From contig SFFC01000094.1 in assembly GCA_004556985.1 (NCBI GenBank), positions 1 through 9,389 on the forward strand: a DNA stretch of 9,389 nucleotides. Reading direction: 5' to 3'. A program made the translations under genes and the position numbers. Positions within the stretch are counted from its first letter, which is position 1. The number at the start of each line of letters is the position of its first letter. This DNA is from Clostridiales bacterium (GTDB lineage: Bacteria > Bacillota > Clostridia > Christensenellales > Aristaeellaceae). Under the pieces are notes generated by a model. It was not told where the DNA came from. It ran no database searches and saw only the letters and a program-made list of their open reading frames with translations. This document shows positions 1-4,633 of this stretch, piece after piece.

Positions 1-50
1 TGGCTGGGCTTTTTCTTTGCCCTCCGGGAATTTTCCTCCCGGGCCATCTT
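1..50. other. Window-edge segment, possible remnant of a third repeat unit
   Basis: No gene is visible here. Bases 1-20 resemble bases 352-371 inside the left arm of repeat copy B (both start tggct, then g, then a run of T), so the window may open inside a third, truncated unit. A small hairpin, CCGGGA (24-29) with TCCCGG (37-42) and a seven-base loop, follows. It has no clear T-tract. The relationship to the repeats rests on about 20 bases and is tentative. Confidence 0.3.
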
Positions 51-253
51 CAGCCGAGTGCAACATTGTACTTGGTTAGGTTTCCCATCGCGCGCCGCCG
101 GTGGGACCGAAGCCGAGCGCGCCCTGTGGGCGACACAGCGAGGCGGAGCGTCGGGAATCGCAGGGAGCGGCCGGAGGGCACGAGCATGCGAGTTCCCCGG
201 GGGAAGAGAGCGCGATGGGAAACGCCCGGGAAAGTAGGACGTTGCCGGATTCC
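31..253 (+). repeat. Structured repeat copy A, 5S rRNA 3'-end-like arms around a hairpin insert
   Basis: This is the first of two direct copies 280 bases apart. The right arm (223-253) reads cgcccgggaaagtaggacgt then tgccggattcc, which closely resembles the 3' end of Firmicutes 5S rRNA (loop E strand AGAGTAGG, then TGCCGG). The left arm (58-80) contains gtgcaacattgtacttgg, like the partner strand of 5S loop E with helix IV. GCAAC (60-64) can pair with GTTGC (241-245). Between the arms lies an insert bounded by a perfect 13-base inverted repeat, tttcccatcgcgc (81-93) and gcgcgatgggaaa (210-222). Inside is a small hairpin CTGTG/CACAG (124-128/134-138). The conserved 5S 5' half (TCCCAT, CCGAAC and AGTTAAG motifs) is not found, so this is not a complete 5S gene. 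It could be a 5S-derived element, a miniature mobile element inserted in 5S-like sequence, or an independent structured RNA. The left limit at 31 is approximate. Confidence 0.65.
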
Positions 254-299
254 AAAACAAGAAACACCCCATGAATATGGGGTGTTTCTTGTTTTGGAA
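250..299 (+). terminator. Perfect 23-bp hairpin directly after repeat copy A
   Basis: Bases 250-272 and 277-299 are perfect reverse complements with a four-base loop (gaat). The stem has a GC-rich top (caccccat/atggggtg) and an A-rich left, T-rich right foot (ending cttgttttgg), so the T-run lies within the stem rather than after it. It starts at the last bases of the 5S-like arm, as an rRNA terminator would. It could end transcription of the repeat RNA, or be a separate inverted-repeat insertion. The structure is certain; the function is inferred. Confidence 0.65.
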
Positions 300-310
300 C
301 CTGACAGAGT

Positions 311-533
311 ATTGCTTTCGGGCCGTATGCGGGCGAGTGCAACATTGTACTTGGCTAGGTTTTTCCCCATGCGCGCCCTGTGGGACCGGAGCCTGCCGCC
401 GCCGGTGGAGGAAACAGGCAGGCGGAGCGTCGGGAATCGCAAAGAGCGGCCAGAGGGCCGCGACTATGCGAGTTCCCAGGAGGAAGAGAGCGCGATGGGA
501 AACGCCCGGGAGAGTAGGACGTTGCCGGATTCC
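311..533 (+). repeat. Structured repeat copy B, diverged partner of copy A
   Basis: This is the second copy, with the same order of parts: left arm gtgcaacattgtacttgg (337-354), insert, right arm (503-533) cgcccgggagagtaggacgt then tgccggattcc. The terminal inverted repeat is imperfect here (360-376 against 490-502). Bases 426-440 (agcgtcgggaatcgc) and 487-533 are nearly identical to copy A. The left half of the insert differs: the module gcgccctgtggg (373-384) comes first and gccgccggtgg (398-408) second, the reverse of copy A. The local hairpin here is GCCTG/CAGGC (391-395/415-419). Open frames through the copies on both strands look like by-products of GC-rich, stop-poor repeats, so no protein is called. 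Confidence 0.65.
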
Positions 534-577
534 AAAGGGGCTGTTGCAGAATTTTTCGTTTCTGCAACAGCCCCTTT
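534..577 (+). terminator. Perfect 18-bp hairpin directly after repeat copy B
   Basis: Stem aaaggggctgttgcagaa (534-551) pairs perfectly with 560-577 across an eight-base loop rich in T (552-559). The stem ends in ccccttt. It occupies the same place relative to copy B as the hairpin at 250-299 does to copy A, but the two share no sequence. It is probably a factor-independent terminator or a processing/protecting hairpin for the repeat RNA. Confidence 0.65.
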
Positions 578-610
578 CTGTTGGCACCGCTTGAGGACGT
601 CCCTCAAAGA

Positions 611-823
611 TTATCGTTGTTTGCAATAATTCCTAAGTGAACGATCCAAATGCCCGTTTTCCCGATACAGCAGACAGATCTGCTTTGCCGCACAGACCTC
701 ATCATGCGCTTAAACGCGTATATTCCAGGCGGGCGTAGCGGCTTTGAATTCCTCTGAACAGGCTGCGGATGTCATGAATAGAAAGGCAGCGACAAGGCAT
801 AGTGCAAGCTTTTTCAATTTCAT
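611..823 (-). pseudogene. Tiny exported peptide gene (37 aa), possibly interrupted by an in-frame stop
   Basis: On the minus strand ATG at 823 opens a 37-codon frame ending at TAA 710-712. It starts MKLKKLALCLVAAFLFMTSA, then ACSEEFKAATP, and ends in NIRV. Positive N-terminus, hydrophobic core and the SAAC site are those of an exported protein. SAAC is a weak lipobox, because position -3 is Ser rather than Leu, so ordinary signal peptidase cleavage is also possible. Reading on in the same frame past the TAA gives 32 more plausible codons (AHDEVCAAKQ, then ICLLYRENGH and so on) to a second TAA at 611-613. This suggests a ~70-residue gene broken by one nonsense change. AGGGG lies only two bases before the ATG, so initiation looks poor. 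The region is AT-richer than its neighbours. No family is recognised. The alternative is a genuine 37-residue mini-protein with spacer DNA after it. Confidence 0.4.
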
Positions 824-908
824 AGCCCCTATTCTTTCACATACCTAACGAATCGATCTCGCATGGCCGCGCCGAAGGCATTCCCCAGTTTTCAATCGGA
901 GAAATGCA

Positions 909-1591
909 TTACAGCCGCGAAAACACCTCGCCGAGCGATTCATGCAGCGTCAGGTTGGCGATGTCGTCGCGCGGCGTGGCCGTCTTGTTGATGAGCACGA
1001 GACGGTTGTCAGCGAGGTGCCCGCGACGATCAGCAGATCAGCCCGGCGGATGGCGTCGACGGCGCCGACGATCGTCGCCTGGTCGAGCGATTCCTCGTAG
1101 AGCACGACGTCCGGCTTAACGCGCCCGCCGCAGACGCGGCATTTGGGCACGTCGCCAAGCGTCATGAATTCCTCAAGCGTGTAGCGCGCGCCGCACCTCT
1201 GACAGGTGTTGCGATGGACGCTGCCGTGCAGCTCGTAGACGGCGCGGCTGCCCGCCGCCTGATGCAGGCCATCGATGTTCTGCGTGACCACGGCGAGCAG
1301 GCGGCCTTCTGCCTCCCAGTCTGCGAGCTTTTTGTGAACGATGTTGGGCCTGGCATCGGGGTAGAGCATCCGCGTGCGGTAGAACTCGAAGAATGTCTCC
1401 GGCTTGCGCAGGTAGTAGGAGTGGGAGATGATCGTCTCCGGCGGCTCCTTGAACTGCTGATGATACAGACCGTCGACGCCGCGGAAATCCGGAATGCCGC
1501 TCTCCGTCGAGACCCCCGCGCCGCCGAAAAAGACCAGGCGGCGGGCTTCTTTGACCCAGGTTTGCAGCTTTAGGAGCTTCTCTTCATCCAT
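909..1591 (-). pseudogene. NAD-dependent deacylase (sirtuin), frameshifted by internal deletion
   Basis: Sir2-family enzymes remove acyl groups from lysine using NAD+. The start is ATG 1591, preceded by GAGGAGG at 1600-1606. The frame shows the NAD motif GAGVSTESGIPDFRG (residues 24-38), TQNIDGLH (103-110), the catalytic His122 in ELHGSVH, a zinc knuckle (Cys130, 133, 151, 154) and VAGTSL. Right after VAGTSLT the frame breaks. The original frame continues as unrelated residues and stops at 950. The expected family ending NRLVLINKTATP, then DDIANLTLHESLGEVFSRL, is in another frame and ends at TAA 909-911. About 13 residues normally found here (the VYPAAGL region of the Rossmann fold) are missing, so roughly 40 bases (a number equal to 1 modulo 3) were lost near 1007-1010. 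It lies 19 bases after recO, in the same orientation. A real pseudogene is likelier than a single-base read error because residues are missing as well. Confidence 0.85.
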
Positions 1592-1610
1592 AGGTTGTCC
1601 TCCTCGCTCG

Positions 1611-2345
1611 TTACAGCAGCTTGCCGGAACGCACCGGCGTGTCAAGCTTGCCCTCCGCCATGGCGCGCAGCGCGTCAAAGAGCGCGTCCGGGCAATCGGC
1701 TTGCGCGTCGGTAAGGGATTTGAGCCCCCGGCGCATGATGTCCTGCAGATAGCGGATGTCCTGTGCGGTCAGGCGGCAGGCCTCGCCTGCGCCGCATGCG
1801 GGGCAGAGCACGCCGCCCGCCTCGCCGGAAAACGCGGCGACATAGCCCTCGCCCTGCGCCTCAACCGGTTTGCCGCAGCGCGCGCAGCGGCCGACCTGCG
1901 GGCGGAAGCCCAGCAGCGACGTCATGCCCATCAGAAAGACGGCAGTCACGCGGCGGGGCGGAATCCCGCTGTAGCAAAGATGCGCGAGGCTGCGCAAAAG
2001 TAGCAGGAACAGCCGCTCATTCTCCTGCGCGGGCTGCACGGCCGCGGCGCAGAGCTCCAGCGCATACATGCCATGCGCCAGACGGTCGAAGTCGGCGCGC
2101 AGCGCGTAGAACGACTCGCTGACCGCGCAGGAGACGACCGTCGTGCGCTCGCCCGACTGATAGAGCACGTATTCGCCCGAGCAGAACAGCTCGCTGGCCG
2201 CCATCAGCGGGCTCTTTTGCCGCCGGCAGCCGCGGCAGAGCGCGTCGATGCGCCCGAGCGTCGGCGAAAAGAGCGTGAGCATTCGGTCGTTGTCGCGGTA
2301 GTCCGCGCGCCGCAGGACGATCGCGTTGGTCGTCAGCTGCGCCAC
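1611..2345 (-). CDS. recO: DNA repair protein RecO
   Basis: RecO binds single-stranded DNA and, with RecR (and RecF), loads RecA for recombinational repair in the cytoplasm. The 244-residue product matches the family length. It has the typical N-terminal OB-fold start TTNAIVLRRADYRDNDRMLT (residues 5-24) followed by LFSPTLGR. The alpha-helical middle includes RVTAVFLMGMTSLLGFRP, and a zinc-finger pair is formed by Cys154/157 (CARC) and Cys181/184 (CPAC). The start chosen is GTG 2345, because AAGGAAG sits about seven bases upstream and homology begins there. Extending further would run back through the upstream gene in another frame. It begins one base after the stop of the upstream membrane-protein gene (TGACGTG), so translational coupling is likely. 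The damaged sirtuin gene follows 19 bases later. Confidence 0.93.
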   Translation of the reverse strand: MAQLTTNAIVLRRADYRDNDRMLTLFSPTLGRIDALCRGCRRQKSPLMAASELFCSGEYVLYQSGERTTVVSCAVSESFYALRADFDRLAHGMYALELCAAAVQPAQENERLFLLLLRSLAHLCYSGIPPRRVTAVFLMGMTSLLGFRPQVGRCARCGKPVEAQGEGYVAAFSGEAGGVLCPACGAGEACRLTAQDIRYLQDIMRRGLKSLTDAQADCPDALFDALRAMAEGKLDTPVRSGKLL

Positions 2346-2346
2346 G

Positions 2347-3195
2347 TCAATCTTCCTTCCGGGCGTCGCGCTCTGAAGGATGCCGTTCGCCCATGCCCAA
2401 CACCTTGGGGATGAACCGCGCGGCAAAGCGCCCCTTGCCCTTCTCCTTGACATAGAAATAGCCGATGATGGAGAAGACGACGGCGCCGACAAAGTTGACC
2501 ATCAGGTCCTTCATCGTGTCGTTGATGCCGACGTCGAGATAGCCGCCCAGGCCCAGTGCCTCCTGCGTGCCGTCGGAATGGACGATGATCACGTCGGCGA
2601 TGTCGCTGAGGGTGACGACCTTGTTGCTGCGCGTCGGGTCGAGCTCGACGGTCTTGATCGTGTGGATGATGGTGTCCTTCTGCATGTCGTAGCCCAGGAA
2701 GCGGTCGCCGCTGTACTCGAAGAACTCCCAGAGCACGCCGACGGTCATCGAGAAGCAGAACGCGACGAGCGCCAGATAGACCGGCGAGAGCTTGAAGGAG
2801 AAGCGGTCGCTTCGGTTGAGCATGTCCACCAGCGCGAAGCCGATGGCCGCGCAAAGGAAGCCGTTGAGCGTATGGAGCATCGTATCCCAGTTGGGCACGC
2901 GGATATAGAAGCTCTTGAGCTCGCCAAGTATTTCTGCGGCGAAGATGAACAGCAGGATGATGATCTCCAGCGTGCTGGGCAGCTCGATATTGAGCTTGCG
3001 CGTGAAGATGCTGGGCAGAATGAACAGCACCAGGGTCAGCCCGCAGAGGAAGACGCTCTCAAAATCGCGCCGGAACGCCGCGCGCACCAGCACCAGGATC
3101 ACCAGCGCGCGAAGGACGAGGTAGACGGTCAGCGTCGCCTTGTTGGTATAGAAGCGGGACTTGTCGGATCTGTCGGCACGTTTGGTCTGTTTCAT
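2347..3195 (-). CDS. Multi-spanning membrane protein, DUF2238/YjdF-like
   Basis: The 282-residue product has a basic, Lys/Arg-rich N-terminus and about six hydrophobic segments, near residues 22-40, 47-64, 75-91, 106-126, 138-158 and 230-249. Conserved-looking polar residues sit in or beside membrane segments: WDTMLHTLNG (103-112, with Asp104 and His108) and LWEFFEYSGD (155-164, with Glu157, Glu160 and Asp164). This arrangement recalls the DUF2238/YjdF family, whose function is not established; the assignment is from memory of the pattern. A soluble loop of ~50 residues (about 180-228) precedes the last helix. AAGGAG is well placed before ATG 3195. The gene is first in a tight cluster with recO and the sirtuin remnant, which suggests co-transcription rather than a shared pathway. 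Confidence 0.75.
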   Translation of the reverse strand: MKQTKRADRSDKSRFYTNKATLTVYLVLRALVILVLVRAAFRRDFESVFLCGLTLVLFILPSIFTRKLNIELPSTLEIIILLFIFAAEILGELKSFYIRVPNWDTMLHTLNGFLCAAIGFALVDMLNRSDRFSFKLSPVYLALVAFCFSMTVGVLWEFFEYSGDRFLGYDMQKDTIIHTIKTVELDPTRSNKVVTLSDIADVIIVHSDGTQEALGLGGYLDVGINDTMKDLMVNFVGAVVFSIIGYFYVKEKGKGRFAARFIPKVLGMGERHPSERDARKED

Positions 3196-3221
3196 CGTAT
3201 TTGGCTCCTTTCCTTATCATA

Positions 3222-3250
3222 ATTATATCACATTTTTCTGCGCATGCTAC
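3222..3250 (-). promoter_or_regulatory. Extended -10 promoter of the membrane protein-recO-sirtuin cluster
   Basis: On the minus strand TATAAT (3222-3227) is preceded by TGA, giving an extended -10 (TGnTATAAT). The -35 box, gtagca at 3245-3250, with 17-base spacing, is weak (three of six matches). A 7-bp inverted repeat, atctgcc/ggcagat (3256-3262/3266-3272), lies just upstream of the -35 and could be a regulator site. No transcription factor can be named. Confidence 0.6.
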
Positions 3251-3272
3251 CGTGAATCTGCCTTCGGCAGAT

Positions 3273-3469
3273 AAAAACAGGCGCAAGTCAATGGCAAAAG
3301 CAGGAAGCGGCGCATTCGGCGGGCAGCGAGCAGAGTGTGGAGGATCCTGCATTTTTGTGCAGGAGACGTCCGACGAATATGCAGAAAACAGGGGAGCGGC
3401 CCTGTGCCGACAGCCGGGGATGCATTTTTGGCCAGATGCAGAATTTTTCAGTTATTTTGGGAAAAACGG
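3273..3469. other. Intergenic region between divergent promoters
   Basis: About 200 bases without a supported gene. Open frames here lack ribosome binding sites and protein-like composition. A short hairpin tcctgca/tgcagga (3345-3351/3358-3364) with a T-rich loop is the only structure seen. AT-rich patches with runs of T (3425-3429, 3443-3447, 3454-3458) may act as an upstream promoter element for the gene to the right. Confidence 0.5.
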
Positions 3470-3498
3470 TGTACTTTTGGCGCGCCCTATGCTATAAT
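3470..3498 (+). promoter_or_regulatory. Promoter of the 55-residue small membrane peptide
   Basis: A perfect TATAAT occurs at 3493-3498. The -35 at 17-base spacing (tgtact, 3470-3475) is poor, so strength may depend on the AT-rich stretch upstream. The transcript would begin near 3505 and carry a ~70-base leader with ggag/ctcc pairing (around 3516-3526) and a possible ten-codon reading frame at 3528-3560. Confidence 0.5.
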
Positions 3499-3575
3499 AG
3501 GCTTACCAAAGGGGCGGAGTTGCTCCCATGAACGCACCTCAAAGTCCTTCAAAAAATTGAAAGAGAGGCATTCGT

Positions 3576-3743
3576 ATGCTGACCGTTCTCGCCGTCGTCC
3601 TCTTCCTGCTTGCTTGTGCAAAGCTCATGACCATGATCGACAGCCGCATCGCTTCCGCGAGCGACGTGAACAGCTATCTGCGCTGTGAATACAATGTACA
3701 CAGCCTGCGCCGCCCGACGGCGTCCGCGCTGCGCAACCTCTGA
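3576..3743 (+). CDS. Small membrane peptide, 55 residues, unknown function
   Basis: ATG 3576 is preceded by AGAGAGG about seven bases away, and the frame closes at TGA 3741-3743. The product starts MLTVLAVVLFLLACAKLMTM, one hydrophobic segment of about 15 residues, and continues as a polar, basic tail with NSYLRCEYNVHSLRRP and a final ALRNL. A single-pass peptide with its tail in the cytoplasm is the simplest reading. LLACAK is lipobox-like around Cys14, but the signal would lack a positive N-terminus, so lipidation is doubtful. The gene has its own TATAAT promoter upstream and a hairpin terminator 21 bases downstream, which together support it as a real gene. No family is recognised. Confidence 0.65.
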   Translation: MLTVLAVVLFLLACAKLMTMIDSRIASASDVNSYLRCEYNVHSLRRPTASALRNL

Positions 3744-3764
3744 TTGAAAAAGGCAATAAAAAGA

Positions 3765-3786
3765 AGGCGGTGCTGCGGCACTGCCT
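3765..3786. terminator. Bidirectional terminator between convergent genes
   Basis: Stem aggcggtgc (3765-3773) pairs with gcactgcct (3778-3786), with one G-T pair, across loop tgcg. On the plus strand it is followed by cttgtttt, ending the small-peptide transcript. On the minus strand it is followed by tctttttat, ending the SH3-protein transcript. Confidence 0.8.
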
Positions 3787-3816
3787 CTTGTTTTGCCGCG
3801 CAGACTGCCCGCGCGG

Positions 3817-4329
3817 CTATTTGCTGCTCAGCTCGTCGCTGCACAGGCAGCCGACAGCCTCGCTCTGCGTCATGACGTAGTAATACTCGCCCGAATCCCC
3901 GAGCACGCGCACCGTCTCGCCGACGCGGAGCATCGCCACCGCGTCGTAGGAGTTCGATGGCCGGTCGCGCAGGACGACGGAGGGCGTCCCGTAGGGCGAG
4001 ACGACCGAGCACTCAAGCGTCGCGTCCGTCGTGCTGTCGGCGGCCAGATAGGCGGTCATCATGTAGCCGCCGATGGGGCTTTCCGCCGTGCCAATGGTGA
4101 CCTGCGACCAGCCGCCGCCCGCGTCCGCGACGATTTCCACCGGCGTGCCGCTGTAAAAGCGGCCCAGCGAGGCGCTGCCCTTGTCCGGCTGCTCGCGCAG
4201 GTTGAGCCGGCTCTGCGGGTCGCTGCCGTTGTCGACCACGGCGCTTTGCGCCATCGCTGCCGGGGATGCGCCCATCAGGAGCACGAGGGCCAGCGCGGCG
4301 GCCCTGTGCATCAAACGTGTATCTGTCAT
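3817..4329 (-). CDS. Secreted protein with two bacterial SH3 domains
   Basis: The 170-residue product starts with a signal peptide (MTDTRLMHRAAALALVLLMG, then ASPAAMA) with probable cleavage after Ala27 (AMA|QS). Two bacterial SH3-like repeats follow. The first, about residues 38-97, includes RLNLREQPDKGSASLGRFYS with GTPVEIV, GGWSQVTIG and GGYM. The second, about 108-166, includes VVLRDRPSNSYDAVAMLRVG with ETVRVLG and YYYVM. Such domains usually bind peptidoglycan or cell-wall ligands. No catalytic domain is attached, so it may be a wall-binding or adaptor protein. The ATG at 4329 is chosen because the signal peptide begins there. A longer version starting at 4401 would put a charged stretch before the signal and has no ribosome site. 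The ribosome site of the chosen start (aagga, about 11 bases away) is itself loosely spaced. Confidence 0.82.
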   Translation of the reverse strand: MTDTRLMHRAAALALVLLMGASPAAMAQSAVVDNGSDPQSRLNLREQPDKGSASLGRFYSGTPVEIVADAGGGWSQVTIGTAESPIGGYMMTAYLAADSTTDATLECSVVSPYGTPSVVLRDRPSNSYDAVAMLRVGETVRVLGDSGEYYYVMTQSEAVGCLCSDELSSK

Positions 4330-4442
4330 GTTCCATCCCGTCCTTCTGCGGAGGAGAATCCCTGCTTTATCCATAAAGACGATGAAGCGGCGCGCATTCA
4401 TCCCGCGCGGGGCATAAAAAGCACCGGAATCCGCCTTTCCCT

Positions 4443-4480
4443 ATTCTACCATGAAAGAACGCCTGAAAAAAGCCGTTCTT
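4443..4480 (-). promoter_or_regulatory. Probable promoter and dyad upstream of the SH3 protein gene
   Basis: On the minus strand TAGAAT (4443-4448) could be a -10 box, with TTTTCA (4464-4469) as a -35 at a short 15-base spacing. A 7-bp inverted repeat, aagaacg (4455-4461) and cgttctt (4474-4480), overlaps the -35 and spacer, which is where a repressor would bind. The transcript leader would be about 100 bases. This is a pattern match only. Confidence 0.35.
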
Positions 4481-4557
4481 TGCTTCATCATGCATGAAAA
4501 TGCCCCCTGATCCCCGTGGAAAGATGAAAAATTGCGCAGCGAGGCCCAATTTTCGGG

Positions 4558-4586
4558 TTTACGATGCGCTGTTTTTGTACTATACT
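4558..4586 (+). promoter_or_regulatory. Promoter of the beta-CASP-like gene
   Basis: TTTACG (4558-4563) and TATACT (4581-4586) are spaced by exactly 17 bases. Four and five of six positions match the sigma-A consensus. Transcription would start near 4593, giving a ~40-base leader that contains the ribosome binding site AAGGAGG at 4619-4625. Confidence 0.65.
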
Positions 4587-4633
4587 AAGAAAACCGTGTA
4601 CAACTGAGATGCGTGCCATAAGGAGGCCCTTGC

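Noticed and set aside
31..533. Complete 5S rRNA genes
   Set aside because: Only the 3'-type arms are present. The conserved TCCCAT, CCGAAC and AGTTAAG segments of the 5' half are absent upstream of each copy.
31..577. CRISPR array
   Set aside because: There are only two copies of ~223 bases with internal structure, no short regular repeats and spacers, and no cas genes.
50..629. Open frames of 70-187 codons across the repeats on both strands
   Set aside because: They are Arg/Pro/Ser-rich, duplicate between the copies in step with the DNA repeat, have no ribosome sites and cross the hairpins. They are by-products of stop-poor GC-rich repeats.
2380..3222. 280-codon plus-strand frame opposite the membrane protein
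   Set aside because: The Asp/Glu/His/Arg-rich composition is the antisense image of a hydrophobic protein, and it starts inside the recO junction with no ribosome site.
3201..3531. Frames of 64-98 codons in the intergenic region
   Set aside because: They have no ribosome binding sites, atypical composition and overlap both divergent promoters.
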